A stretch of DNA of 64,000 nucleotides from an uncultured Bacteroides sp. (lineage in GTDB: Bacteria; Bacteroidota; Bacteroidia; Bacteroidales; Bacteroidaceae), in the NCBI GenBank assembly GCA_900551445.1, contig URWA01000003.1:70312-134311 (forward strand). Direction: 5' to 3'. How positions within the stretch are numbered: the stretch's first letter is position 1; each line of letters starts with the position of its first letter. The notes below the pieces were generated by a model that was not told the origin of the DNA, did not search any database, and saw nothing but the letters and a program-made list of their open reading frames with translations. The position numbers and the translations under genes are program-made. This document shows positions 52,297 to 61,491 of this stretch, piece after piece.

Positions 52297-52436
52297 GTGG
52301 GGAAAATGTGGGTAAAAAGAAAAACGCAGAAAAACACAGCAATATAACTATATATCAACTATTTACAATCATATTAAATTTTAATCCAAATTAATCCGAT
52401 TGCAAATTATTTAGCAGATGTGGGGAAAATGTGGGG
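52297..52436. repeat. Direct repeats GTGGGGAAAATGTGGG near integrase (possible arm sites)
   Basis: The 16-mer occurs at 52297-52312 and 52420-52435; the second copy is itself a tandem of the 11-mer GTGGGGAAAAT. They flank 107 bp of AT-rich sequence between the tRNA tail and the integrase start. Tyrosine integrases with an N-terminal arm-binding domain use such repeats. The gap 52095-52482 holds the fic promoter, the tRNA terminator and tail, these repeats and the integrase promoter; no gene is seen. Confidence 0.6.
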
Positions 52437-52444
52437 AAAATATC

Positions 52445-52452
52445 TATATTTG
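52445..52452 (+). promoter_or_regulatory. -7 box of the integrase gene
   Basis: TATATTTG, an exact TAnnTTTG match, 31 bp before the ATG at 52483 and directly after the second arm-type repeat, so integrase binding could repress its own gene. Confidence 0.6.
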
Positions 52453-52482
52453 CATCCAGATAGATATTTAACCTGTAAGCCT

Positions 52483-53820
52483 ATGAAAGTAACTTTCATC
52501 ATTAAAAAAGCGGCAAAACGGTATGATACTGAATCAACCGCAACTATTTATATCCGTCTGAGAAATGGAAGACAGCTTGATTCTGTTGCTCCTACCCAGC
52601 TTTCAATCAATCCCAACCTGTGGGATGACAAAGCAGAGTGTGTAAAAACAAAAGCTGTCTGCAACGAAGATTTAAGGACTGGCATAAATGAAGAGATACG
52701 AAAGCTGAAAACCCATGTGGAAAAATCCTTTCACACGGAAAAAGAATCCATTGATAAAGAGTGGCTGAAACTGACCTTAGACAAATATTATCATCCTGAA
52801 AAGTATTTCACACCGGAAGAGATTGTCATCAAGCCGACTTTCGGAGAGCTGTTTGACAGCTTTCTGGAAAAGCATCCGTTATCGGAAGTAAGGAAAAAGA
52901 ATTTCAGGGTGGTAAAAAGAGCCTTATTGCGTTATGAACTGTATGTACGGGAAACAAAAAGAGGACAAAAAGGATTTGTTCTTGATATTGATACCGTCAC
53001 ACCTGAAACTCTTCGGGACATGTGGGACTTCTTCGAGAACGAATACCAGTATTATGAACTGTACCCAAGCATTTATGAAGCCATTCCAGAAAAGAGAACT
53101 CCGCAACCACGAGGGAAAAATACCCTGATAGACTGCTTTTCAAGAATACGCACATTCTTCCTGTGGTGCCTTGACAACAATCTGACCGCCAACAGACCGT
53201 TTGACAAGTTTCCGATAGAGGAGTGCAAATACGGAACCCCTGTTTATATCAACCTTGAAGAAAGAGACAAGATTTTCAATGCTGACCTGTCAGCCACTCC
53301 ACAGCTGGAGATACAGAGGGACATCTTCATTTTCCAGACACTTATAGGATGCAGAGTAAGCGACCTGTACAGAATGACCAAACTGAACGTGGTAAATGAA
53401 GCCATTGAATACATACCGAAGAAAACCAAAGAGGGCAATCCTGTAACGGTACGTGTACCGTTGAACGACAAGGCAAAGGAAATTCTCGAACGGTATAAAG
53501 ACCATGAAGGAAAACTGCTGCCGTTCATTTCCGAACAGAAATATAATGAGGCAATAAAAAAGATATTCAAACTTTCAGGAGTGGACAGGATTGTCACTAT
53601 ATTAGACCCATTGACACGTGATGAAGTCAAAAAACCGCTTTATGAAGTGGCAAGCAGCCACCTTGCAAGACGCACCTTCATCGGTAATATTTATAAGAAG
53701 GTGAAAGACCCGAATCTTGTTTCGGCACTGTCGGGACACAAGGAAGGCAGCAAGGCTTTCAGACGGTACAGGGATATTGACGAAGAGATGAAGAAAGACC
53801 TCGTTAAACTTTTAGACTAA
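52483..53820 (+). CDS. int: Tyrosine recombinase/integrase
   Basis: 445 residues from the ATG at 52483 (MKVTFIIKKAAKRYD). The frame opens at 52420, but those codons cover the promoter. Domains: arm-DNA-binding beta domain (about 1-90), SAM-like core-binding domain (about 115-215) and catalytic domain (about 240-445). Catalytic residues are Arg291 (GCRVSDLYRM), His393 and Arg396 (SHLARR), His419 (LSGHKEGS) and Tyr429 (RRYRDID). It inserts and excises the element at the tRNA 3' end. Confidence 0.95.
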   Translation: MKVTFIIKKAAKRYDTESTATIYIRLRNGRQLDSVAPTQLSINPNLWDDKAECVKTKAVCNEDLRTGINEEIRKLKTHVEKSFHTEKESIDKEWLKLTLDKYYHPEKYFTPEEIVIKPTFGELFDSFLEKHPLSEVRKKNFRVVKRALLRYELYVRETKRGQKGFVLDIDTVTPETLRDMWDFFENEYQYYELYPSIYEAIPEKRTPQPRGKNTLIDCFSRIRTFFLWCLDNNLTANRPFDKFPIEECKYGTPVYINLEERDKIFNADLSATPQLEIQRDIFIFQTLIGCRVSDLYRMTKLNVVNEAIEYIPKKTKEGNPVTVRVPLNDKAKEILERYKDHEGKLLPFISEQKYNEAIKKIFKLSGVDRIVTILDPLTRDEVKKPLYEVASSHLARRTFIGNIYKKVKDPNLVSALSGHKEGSKAFRRYRDIDEEMKKDLVKLLD

Positions 53821-53826
53821 ACCTAT

Positions 53827-54777
53827 ATGGGACAACAGGAATACGACAATTTCAAAAGACTGATAAGGGAGTGGCTTGACAGCCACCCCGATGAATATGC
53901 GGCTTTCGTGGAAGAAATGAACGACAAGGAGTTCAAGGGATTCGTTAAGGTTTTCAAGGTTGCCACAACCTTGGTACCGAGATACAAGGAAGCCACACGC
54001 AGACGGATCGGAGACGACAAAATCTCCGATTTCGAGGAACTGGAGAATGTGCTTCTGGATTCTGACCTTGCCCAAAAGATTGTAAACGAGTTCCACCATT
54101 CAAAAAGGCGGAGCATCATACCTGCCATGCTCGCATGGCTGTACTACGGACGGAGTTATGAGTGCATGGTAGAACAGGGAGAGGAACTGGCCAAAAGAAA
54201 AGGAATTACCGGACTATACAAATGGCTTGTTTCCTACATGGTCAGGTTCATCATCAAGAAGAGCATCAGCAGCGGCATGAGAACCAAAGAGGACTGGGTG
54301 GCTTTCAGGAAGCAGCAGAAAGCCATTGAGGAAAACAACCTCGTGGAATGGTCTATTGAGGATGAAGAAGACATTGAAGAAACCGAAACGGAAGATACGG
54401 AAAGCCTGCAGCAGGGACAGCCCAAGAGTGCCGGACGAAAAGCCGACACACGTACCCTGCCGGAGCTGCTGATAGAGAACAGGGATGTCATTCTGGAAAG
54501 AATCGGAACAAGGCTGAAAACGCATACGACCGAAACGGACATCGCACGTCTGTACATCGCACTGGTGGAATACCGTTTCATGCGCCCCTGTCCCATAAAG
54601 ACTTTCCGGAACGCACTGCAACAGCAATACACAGACCTCAGCATCGTACACGAAAGGGGAATACAGAAAGCGTACAGGAACCTTACCACACCTTTCGGAG
54701 GCAGCAAAAAACTGATAAAGGACATCGGGGAAGACCATGTTGCCATAGAGGAATTGAAGGCTTATCTATCCGCTTGA
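53827..54777 (+). CDS. Hypothetical protein of the mobile element (DUF6043-like)
   Basis: 316 residues, 6 bp after the integrase gene. Mostly helical. The N-terminus (EYDNFKRLIREWLDSHPDEYAAFVEEM, ATTLVPRYKEA) resembles the DUF6043 family of Bacteroidota elements, by recall. The middle has an acidic run (EDEEDIEETETEDTES) and the end a basic helical part (ERGIQKAYRNLTTPFGGSKKL). No function known; its position suggests a role in integration or its control. Confidence 0.6.
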   Translation: MGQQEYDNFKRLIREWLDSHPDEYAAFVEEMNDKEFKGFVKVFKVATTLVPRYKEATRRRIGDDKISDFEELENVLLDSDLAQKIVNEFHHSKRRSIIPAMLAWLYYGRSYECMVEQGEELAKRKGITGLYKWLVSYMVRFIIKKSISSGMRTKEDWVAFRKQQKAIEENNLVEWSIEDEEDIEETETEDTESLQQGQPKSAGRKADTRTLPELLIENRDVILERIGTRLKTHTTETDIARLYIALVEYRFMRPCPIKTFRNALQQQYTDLSIVHERGIQKAYRNLTTPFGGSKKLIKDIGEDHVAIEELKAYLSA

Positions 54778-54852
54778 AATTCGTTTAATTCGTTTTTGGA
54801 TTTTACGAATTTAACGCATTGAAATCCATTGATTTACGATTATTTTTCGTTA

Positions 54853-54860
54853 TATATTTG
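54853..54860 (+). promoter_or_regulatory. -7 box of the HTH gene
   Basis: TATATTTG, exact TAnnTTTG match, with ATTG 21 bp upstream (54828-54831) as a possible -33. The start at 54947 is 86 bp downstream. Confidence 0.55.
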
Positions 54861-54946
54861 TGCCACTATCCTAATCGGGGTAGTGGCTTTTCGTTTATAA
54901 TACTGCCGAAACGGGAAGTCTTACAACCGGCAGTTTCAACAAGCCT

Positions 54947-55261
54947 ATGACAGACCTGATGGCAATTATCCAAAGCGGAAACGGCAACATCAAACTGGAA
55001 GTGACAGGCGAAGACCTGCTCATGTTTTCAAACCAGCTGATAAGCCGTGCCAAGCATGAACTCTCCACCGCCATTGCGGAAGCGAGAAAGGAAAAGTACC
55101 TCACAAAGGAGGAAGTGAAGAAAATGTGCGACGTGTGCGACACCACCCTTTGGCACTGGGCAAAGAAGAACTATCTGAAACCCGTGAAGGTGGGGAACAA
55201 GGTCAGATACCGACAGTCGGACATACAGAAAATCCTGGGTGAACGCAATCCTTCAATCTGA
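54947..55261 (+). CDS. Excisionase-like helix-turn-helix protein
   Basis: 104 residues. The last 55 (YLTKEEVKKMCDVCDTTLWHWAKKNYLKPVKVGNKVRYRQSDIQKIL) are the HTH_17/MerR-type wing used by excisionases: helix, recognition helix with W-x-W, then the RYRxSDI wing. The N-terminal 45 residues are a helix pair (LLMFSNQLISRAKHELSTAIAEA). It may steer excision or control the replication genes that follow 4 bp later. Confidence 0.82.
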   Translation: MTDLMAIIQSGNGNIKLEVTGEDLLMFSNQLISRAKHELSTAIAEARKEKYLTKEEVKKMCDVCDTTLWHWAKKNYLKPVKVGNKVRYRQSDIQKILGERNPSI

Positions 55262-55265
55262 GCCT

Positions 55266-56456
55266 ATGAAAGAGGAAGAATACATGCGTGTGGGAACGAC
55301 ACTGTACAAGGTCGTAAACCAGCCCTGCGCCAGCGGAGGGTATGAGAAAAGACGTGTGATATGGAACAACAGCACACTCAGGCAGGACTACGGGAAGAAC
55401 TATCTTGCGACCGTCCCGAAGTATGACGGATTCTGTACCGTTCCCGACCATCTGAACTACCGGAAGGAGATTGACGGTTTCCTGAATCTGTACGAACCGA
55501 TAGAGCATACTCCGCAGATAGGGGATTTCCCGAACATACGTTCTCTGGTGCTTCACATCTTCGGTGAGCAGTACAATCTGGGACTGGACTATCTGCAACT
55601 GCTGTTCCTGCAGCCGTTGCAGAAACTTCCCATACTCCTGCTGGTATCGGAAGAGAGGAACACGGGCAAGAGTACGTTCCTTAATTTCCTGAAAGCCGTA
55701 TTCGGGGATAACGTGACATTCAACACCAACGAGGATTTCCGGAGCCAGTTCAATTCCGACTGGGCCGGAAAGCTGCTCATTGTTGTGGACGAGGTGCTGC
55801 TCAACCGCAGGGAAGACAGCGAGCGGTTGAAGAACCTGAGCACCACTTTCAATTACAAGGTGGAAGCCAAAGGGAAAGACCGCACGGAAATAGCCTTCTT
55901 CGCCAAGTTCGTATTGTGTTCAAACAACGAGTACCTGCCTGTAATCATAGACGCAGGGGAAACACGATACTGGGTAAGGAAGATAAATCCGCTGCAGAAC
56001 GATGACACGAATTTCCTGCAAAAGCTGAAAGAAGAAATTCCTGCCTTCCTGTTCTTCCTGACGCAAAGGGAGCTTTCAACGGAAAAGGAAAGCCGTATGT
56101 GGTTCAATCCGAAGCTGACACATACGGCAGCCCTGCAGAAAATCATCCGGAGCAACCGCAACCGTCTGGAGATAGAAATGGCTGAACTGTTCCTTGACAT
56201 CATGTCAAACATGAATGTGGAAAGCGTATCATTCTGCCTGAACGACCTCATGACACTGCTTATCTATTCGCAGGTAAAGGCAGAGAAACATCAGGTGCGG
56301 AAAGTGGTTCAGGAAGTATGGAAGCTGACTTCCGCACCGAACTCGCTTTCCTACACCGCCTATGAGATTGCTCCCCACCGTGACTGCCACTACGAGACGA
56401 AAAGGAAAATAGGAAGGTTCTACACGATAACCAAAGAACAGCTGACCGCTATATGA
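55266..56456 (+). CDS. Primase-helicase (SF3-like/VirE-type ATPase)
   Basis: 396 residues from the ATG at 55266 (MKEEEYMRVG); the longer frame overlaps the HTH gene. Walker A SEERNTGKSTFLNFL near 128-142, Walker B LLIVVDEV near 178-185, and a sensor-like FVLCSNNEYLPV. This is the phage/plasmid primase-helicase type (DUF5906-like) found in Bacteroidota elements. Together with the downstream toprim primase it suggests that the excised element replicates. Confidence 0.8.
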   Translation: MKEEEYMRVGTTLYKVVNQPCASGGYEKRRVIWNNSTLRQDYGKNYLATVPKYDGFCTVPDHLNYRKEIDGFLNLYEPIEHTPQIGDFPNIRSLVLHIFGEQYNLGLDYLQLLFLQPLQKLPILLLVSEERNTGKSTFLNFLKAVFGDNVTFNTNEDFRSQFNSDWAGKLLIVVDEVLLNRREDSERLKNLSTTFNYKVEAKGKDRTEIAFFAKFVLCSNNEYLPVIIDAGETRYWVRKINPLQNDDTNFLQKLKEEIPAFLFFLTQRELSTEKESRMWFNPKLTHTAALQKIIRSNRNRLEIEMAELFLDIMSNMNVESVSFCLNDLMTLLIYSQVKAEKHQVRKVVQEVWKLTSAPNSLSYTAYEIAPHRDCHYETKRKIGRFYTITKEQLTAI

Positions 56457-56462
56457 TTATTT

Positions 56463-56672
56463 TGATGAAATGATGAATACGGTATATAACACATTGTATT
56501 ACAGTATAATACAAGCTCATCATTCATTCATCGGAATATAATGCTGATGAAAAGAGAAATCATCATTTCTTTTTTGGCAAGCAGTCTGATGAAAAAATGA
56601 TGAAGTGTTACCATTCTGTATAACAGCTTATTACAAGCAAAGTTCATCACATCATCGTTTTTTCACTCATCA
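56463..56672. repeat. TGATGA/TCATCA-rich region, candidate replication origin
   Basis: Five TGATGA (56463, 56471, 56545, 56587, 56598) and four TCATCA (56517, 56560, 56644, 56667) lie in 210 bp, between the helicase and primase genes. The region also repeats acagtataatacaag (56501-56515) in altered form as acagcttattacaag. It is strongly AT-rich. Clustered direct and inverted short motifs beside replication genes are typical of iteron-type origins, but no test is possible here. The 231-bp gap contains no gene. Confidence 0.45.
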
Positions 56673-56687
56673 CAAAACCGTACGAAA

Positions 56688-57638
56688 ATGACAACAGAAG
56701 AAGCAAAAAAGATAAGAATCGCAGACTATCTGCACAGTCTGGGGTATTTCCCAGTAAAGCAGCAGGGGGTAAACCTCTGGTACAAATCCCCGTTCAGGGA
56801 AGAGAACGAGCCCTCGTTCAAAGTAAACACAGAACGTGAACAATGGTTCGACTTCGGTCTGGGAAAGGGCGGCAACATCATCGCACTGGCAGCACACCTC
56901 TACGCAACGGAGAGTGTTCCGTATATCCTGAAACGCATAGAGGAACAGACACCGCATGTCCGTCCCGTGTCTTTCTCTTTTCGCAGGCAGTCTGCCACCG
57001 AGCCGAGTTTCCAGCAACTTGACATCGTGCAGCTGTCTTCTCCTGCCCTGCTCTCTTACCTGCAGGAAAGGGGGATAAATACGGCACTGGCGAAAAAAGA
57101 ATGCCGTGAGGCACACTTCACCAACAACGGCAAACGGTATTTCGCCATTGCCTTTCCGAACATATCGGGTGGATATGAAATCCGCAACCGATATTTCAAG
57201 GGCTGCATCGCACCGAAAGAAATATCACATATCAGACAATCGGGAGAGCCGAGAAAAGCATGTTACGTTTTTGAGGGGTTCATGGACTACCTTTCCTTTC
57301 TGACACTAAGGCTTGAAAGCTGTCCGCAATTCCCTGATTTCGACAGACAGGACTACATGGTTCTGAACTCTGTTGCCAATGTTTCCAAGGCACTCTATCC
57401 GCTGGGCAGCTATGAACGCATCCACTGTTTCCTTGACAATGACCGTGCAGGAATGGAAGCCCTGCAGCAAATCAGAAAGGAGTATGACAATACCAGACAT
57501 ATACGTGACGCTTCACACATTTACAGCGGATGCAAGGATTTGAACGAATACCTGCAAAAACGGGCAGAGACAAAGAAACAGGCTCAATCCATCAAAGTGA
57601 AGACACCGCCCAATAAACCGGGAGGCTTTCGGTTATAG
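56688..57638 (+). CDS. Toprim primase with CHC2-like N-terminus
   Basis: 316 residues. The N-terminal region (YKSPFREENEPSFKVNTEREQWFDFGLGKGGNII, about 32-65) has the DnaG zinc-domain shape but lacks its cysteines. Toprim catalytic residues: Glu in YVFEGFMDYLSF (about 188) and Asp pair in FLDNDRAG (about 245). It would make primers for element replication. Followed by the oriT-like repeats. Confidence 0.85.
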   Translation: MTTEEAKKIRIADYLHSLGYFPVKQQGVNLWYKSPFREENEPSFKVNTEREQWFDFGLGKGGNIIALAAHLYATESVPYILKRIEEQTPHVRPVSFSFRRQSATEPSFQQLDIVQLSSPALLSYLQERGINTALAKKECREAHFTNNGKRYFAIAFPNISGGYEIRNRYFKGCIAPKEISHIRQSGEPRKACYVFEGFMDYLSFLTLRLESCPQFPDFDRQDYMVLNSVANVSKALYPLGSYERIHCFLDNDRAGMEALQQIRKEYDNTRHIRDASHIYSGCKDLNEYLQKRAETKKQAQSIKVKTPPNKPGGFRL

Positions 57639-57796
57639 CCCACTATAACTACACGCTTCGCTTACGTAGTTGTGGGCTCTCCCGAGGGGATTAGGGTTTT
57701 ACCCTAATAACCCACTCAGGGCGTTTCTCCCCTGAGAACCCAGAGCAAAGAGTGACCCTCTCTTTGCAATCTCCGCTTATGGGTTGCACCCCTAAG
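57637..57796. other. Cluster of five inverted repeats, candidate oriT
   Basis: Directly before the relaxase gene: AGCCCAC/GTGGGCT (57637-57643 with 57672-57678, plus inner ACTAC/GTAGT), ATTAGGGT/ACCCTAAT (57690-57697 with 57701-57708), CTCAGGG/CCCTGAG (57715-57721 with 57730-57736), GCAAAGAG/CTCTTTGC (57745-57752 with 57760-57767), and CTTA-GGG/CCC-TAAG (57776-57796). The 223-bp gap 57639-57861 contains no gene. The density of hairpins and position match transfer origins of Bacteroidota mobilizable elements. The nick site is not identified. Confidence 0.6.
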
Positions 57797-57861
57797 AACC
57801 CCATGCGTTTGCGGACAGCGGAAAAGCAAGCAATAAAGTACAAACCCAAAAACAGGTATCT

Positions 57862-59265
57862 ATGGCAACAAAATCAAGCATACATATCAAGCCCTGCAAC
57901 ATCGCATCGAGCGAGGCTCACAACAGAAGGACTGCCGAATACATGCGCAACATCGGAGAGTCCAGAATCTATGTCGTTCCTGAACTCTCCACCGATAACG
58001 AGCAGTGGATAAATCCTGACTTCGGCAGTCCGAATTTGCGGACGCATTATGATAATATCAGACAGATGGTAAAGGAAAAGACCGGACGTGCCATGCAGGA
58101 AAAGGAACGGGAGCGCAAAGGCAAGAACGGCAAGACAGTCAAAATTGCGGGATGCTCCCCCATACGTGAAGGAGTGCTGCTTGTCAGGTCGGACACCACA
58201 CTGGCAGACGTGCGTAAATTCGGTGAGGAATGTCAAAGACGCTGGGGAATCACACCGCTGCAAATCTTCCTGCACAAGGACGAAGGACATTGGCTGAACG
58301 GTCAGCCGGAAGCGGAAGACAGAGAAAGCTTCAAGGTCGGGGACAGATGGTTCAAGCCGAACTATCATGCCCATATCGTTTTCGATTGGATGAACCACGA
58401 AACCGGAAAGAGCCAAAAGCTTAATGACGATGACATGATGCAGATGCAGACCTTGGCATCTGACATCCTGCTGATGGAGCGTGGGCAGTCAAAGGCTGTA
58501 ACAGGTAAGGAACATCTGGAACGTAACGACTTTATCATCGAGAAACAGAAAGCCGAGCTGCAACGCATGGATGCAGCCAAACGGCACAAAGAAGAACAGA
58601 TAAATCTTGCCGAACAGGAACTAAAACAGGTAAAATCAGAAATACGCACTGACAAGCTAAAGAAGACAGCCACCACAGCAGCGACAGCCATAACAAGCGG
58701 TGTTGCTTCTCTTTTCGGAAGCGGAAAACTGAAAGAACTGGAACAGGCTAACGAAAAATTGAATCAGGAGATTGCCAAGCGTGACAAAGTCATAGAAGAA
58801 CTGAAAGTCAAGATGCAACAGATACAGGAACAGCACGGCAAACAGATACGCAATCTTCAAAGAATCCACAATCAGGAGCTTGAAACCAAAGACGGGGAAA
58901 TATCACGGTTGAACTCCCTGCTTGAAAAGGTATTCGACTGGTTCCCGATGGTCAAAGAAATATTGAGAATGGAAAAACTGTTGGCTGTCATCGGATTCAC
59001 TAAGGATATGATAGACAGGCTTCTAACAAAAAAAGAAGCTCTGCAATGCAGCGGAAAGATTTACTCCGAAGAGTACAGACGAAGGTTTGAAACCAAGAAT
59101 GACATTTTTAGAGTAGAGAAAAATCCGACAGATTGCAATAAGCTTATACTGACCATAAACGGACAGCCTATTTCTGATTGGTTCAAGGAACAATGGGAGA
59201 AACTACGGCAATCCATGCGCCCTGTCGTGCTGGAAGAGAAGAAAAGTAGAGGATTCAGAATGTAA
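57862..59265 (+). CDS. mob: MobV-type relaxase (plasmid recombination enzyme family)
   Basis: 467 residues. The Mob_Pre family plan: N-terminal SSEAHNRRTAEY with His20, the position of the catalytic His22 of pMV158 MobM; HKDEGHW (His138, Glu141, His143) and YHAHIVFDW (His169, His171) provide metal binding. A long coiled coil (about 220-330) follows, then a C-terminal domain to 467. It nicks the transfer origin and leads the strand during mobilization. It lies right after the inverted-repeat cluster. Confidence 0.9.
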   Translation: MATKSSIHIKPCNIASSEAHNRRTAEYMRNIGESRIYVVPELSTDNEQWINPDFGSPNLRTHYDNIRQMVKEKTGRAMQEKERERKGKNGKTVKIAGCSPIREGVLLVRSDTTLADVRKFGEECQRRWGITPLQIFLHKDEGHWLNGQPEAEDRESFKVGDRWFKPNYHAHIVFDWMNHETGKSQKLNDDDMMQMQTLASDILLMERGQSKAVTGKEHLERNDFIIEKQKAELQRMDAAKRHKEEQINLAEQELKQVKSEIRTDKLKKTATTAATAITSGVASLFGSGKLKELEQANEKLNQEIAKRDKVIEELKVKMQQIQEQHGKQIRNLQRIHNQELETKDGEISRLNSLLEKVFDWFPMVKEILRMEKLLAVIGFTKDMIDRLLTKKEALQCSGKIYSEEYRRRFETKNDIFRVEKNPTDCNKLILTINGQPISDWFKEQWEKLRQSMRPVVLEEKKSRGFRM

Positions 59266-59301
59266 TTCAGCCGTATTGTGCAAATTATTAATGGAATTTC
59301 T

Positions 59302-59309
59302 TATTTTTG
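59302..59309 (+). promoter_or_regulatory. -7 box of the cargo lipoprotein genes
   Basis: TATTTTTG matches TAnnTTTG, 39 bp before the ATG at 59349 and 36 bp after the relaxase stop. Confidence 0.55.
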
Positions 59310-59348
59310 TAAATAGATTGTTTTACTTACAATAAACTGATATTGACT

Positions 59349-60848
59349 ATGAGAAAGATGATTTTATATTTGTTATGTTTCTTCATAGTAGGATGTACAA
59401 GCAAACCGTCCAAAGAGAAGAATCTGCAAACTCCGATAGACAACACCGTTGGAGTAAATGACACGCTTGGAATTTCTCTGCGTCCAGAGTTTCCAGTCTA
59501 TTCCACAAGTCTAAAAAGAATTATTTTCAAATTACGAAACAACGGTGATGCCAATATAGGTTTTGGCGGATATTACCATTACACCTATAAAGACGAAAAC
59601 GGTACGTGGCGGAAAGTACCTATGGAACTTGTTGTATTCGATGAAGAACTCGTGCTTTTTCCAAATCATGAGTATCTCTATGACGCAGAAGTGTTTCAGC
59701 ACACTCCTGGTATGTACCGATTTTTCTTGTCAATAAATAGATGTGGCAAAAGCCATACATTGATGACCGAATTCGAGTTGTCTTCAGATTCCGTTCTGAG
59801 GGAAAAGACATCACCCGTAGATTCATTGAAGACACAACCCAAAGACTCGTCACAGACTGTTTCTTTTGAGCTAAAGCCTATTCCTCGTGAAATCCCTAAA
59901 GGGGAAACTATCAGTTCGGATTTGCTTTCCATGCAGACTGAATACGATTATTATCCATTGTCAACAACGGAAGTAAATGTAATCATTACCAATCACTCTC
60001 ATTTCGAATATAATTGTGGAGAAGGCTACAGTCTTGCTTACTTCAACGAGAAACAAAATACTTGGGAAACTTTACCAACCAATCCTATAATCAACTCTAT
60101 CTTATGGATATTCCCACCAGAAAATCCAACTCATAGGCAGACAATAGAACTATATTCCTCTGAGGTTCCAAACCGTCCCGGCAGGTACCGCATTTACAAA
60201 TCGTTTAATCGTAATACTCGCACGGCTTACGCAGAGTTTGAACTTGTTGACATGAAAGGGGTAAAAAGAATCCGTAAACGGATTGATGATTATTGTGAAA
60301 GCAACAGAAAGTCACCCAATGACACTACAGCGTATAATATCCATTCCACTTGGATTGAAGGTGATGATGGGGATACCATTTATGTAGGCCTGATGAACAA
60401 CACTCCCCACTTTCAAGAAATGTTCAGAAGGAAAGTTGTGAGCTATTCGGCTGTCACTCATGGCATCGTACATCAAGATGTACCTTTCTTCCAATCTGCG
60501 CCTTCTGATACATTACATGTAACCATGAAAACCGAACGGCCTGTTTATCCGGTAGGAACAGAAACTATATCCGTAGAACTGGTTAACGGAAATTCTCATA
60601 ATCTGTTTTTTGGAGACCCATATAATGTAGTGCGCAAAGAGGGGAACCGTTGGATATTACTCCATGACGGTGGTGCTTGGAACGACATCGGTCATGGATT
60701 GGCTCAAGGAGGAACATTCCATTTTACGGCAAGACTTCATCCTCTTGTCAATGACAACAAGCCGGGTATTTACAAAGTTGTCAAACGTATCAAATTTAAC
60801 GGTTCTATTCAAGAGTGGTATATGGGTGCCGAATTTAGAATTGAATAA
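59349..60848 (+). CDS. Lipoprotein with three Ig-like repeats
   Basis: 499 residues from ATG at 59349 (a TTG two codons earlier is less likely). Lipobox VGC at Cys16. Three related beta-sandwich repeats: about 40-144, 190-299 and 388-499, each with a pattern FG-x-Y, a W strand, then PGxYRxxK-F near the end; they resemble bacterial Ig-like domain 14. Residues 302-386 are an unrelated insert. An envelope or surface protein of unknown role; no enzyme motif. Base composition is more AT-rich than the chromosomal genes. Confidence 0.7.
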   Translation: MRKMILYLLCFFIVGCTSKPSKEKNLQTPIDNTVGVNDTLGISLRPEFPVYSTSLKRIIFKLRNNGDANIGFGGYYHYTYKDENGTWRKVPMELVVFDEELVLFPNHEYLYDAEVFQHTPGMYRFFLSINRCGKSHTLMTEFELSSDSVLREKTSPVDSLKTQPKDSSQTVSFELKPIPREIPKGETISSDLLSMQTEYDYYPLSTTEVNVIITNHSHFEYNCGEGYSLAYFNEKQNTWETLPTNPIINSILWIFPPENPTHRQTIELYSSEVPNRPGRYRIYKSFNRNTRTAYAEFELVDMKGVKRIRKRIDDYCESNRKSPNDTTAYNIHSTWIEGDDGDTIYVGLMNNTPHFQEMFRRKVVSYSAVTHGIVHQDVPFFQSAPSDTLHVTMKTERPVYPVGTETISVELVNGNSHNLFFGDPYNVVRKEGNRWILLHDGGAWNDIGHGLAQGGTFHFTARLHPLVNDNKPGIYKVVKRIKFNGSIQEWYMGAEFRIE

Positions 60849-60858
60849 AAGCCCAATC

Positions 60859-61428
60859 ATGGAATCAATACAATCTATATTTCTTCTGTGCTTGTTTGTA
60901 ATCACAAGCTATTCAAGCAAGCAACTGTTATTGGTGGAAACCGGGAACTCTGTCATGGCACCTCATTGTAACAATGAACTATCTGCCATCATTGAGAAAC
61001 TTAATAGCGAGACAGACATTTCCCGTCAAGACAGCTTGAGAAAATTGGTCAACAAAAGACTTTGGACAGAGGCAAAAACTATCGAAGCGAGCCTTACTGA
61101 TACGACATTCCTGAAAACAAAAGAAGAAATATCTTATTCTGCCATCGCCCCTATGAATAGGAATGGCTTTAATCCGTATTATGCCTATAATCAAGTGATT
61201 TATCTGAAAGCTTTGGACAGAGCCAGAAAAAGATTATCCGTTAAAGATAACCGCTTGCATTTCCCTTATAAAAACGGTATAGAACTGAATATATCGCATG
61301 ACCTTTATCTTTTTATCTGTTCCTTATTCAAGGAGTGTAACCACTGGCTGGATTCCGGTAAATATGAAATAATCAAAGACGAGCAAGGCTTATATACGGT
61401 TGCTCTGAGTGGGAAAAAATCCGACTGA
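60859..61428 (+). CDS. Hypothetical secreted protein
   Basis: 189 residues from ATG at 60859, 10 bp after the previous stop; the longer frame from 60664 runs through the preceding gene. A signal-peptide-like N-terminus (ESIQSIFLLCLFVITSYSS) lacks a clear lipobox. The rest is mostly helical with ELSAIIEKLNSETD, RKLVNKRLWTEAKT and a C-terminal helix LYLFICSLFKECNHWLDS. No family recognised. Its tight link to the Ig-like lipoprotein suggests a shared envelope role. Confidence 0.6.
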   Translation: MESIQSIFLLCLFVITSYSSKQLLLVETGNSVMAPHCNNELSAIIEKLNSETDISRQDSLRKLVNKRLWTEAKTIEASLTDTTFLKTKEEISYSAIAPMNRNGFNPYYAYNQVIYLKALDRARKRLSVKDNRLHFPYKNGIELNISHDLYLFICSLFKECNHWLDSGKYEIIKDEQGLYTVALSGKKSD

Positions 61429-61491
61429 CAGCAATAAACTTGATTTTTTAGTATTTTACAGCGACATTTTACATAGCAGACAAAACAGTTT

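Noticed and set aside
60664..60858. Upstream extension of the 60859 gene
   Set aside because: The frame is open but lies inside the Ig-like lipoprotein gene; the signal peptide begins at 60859.
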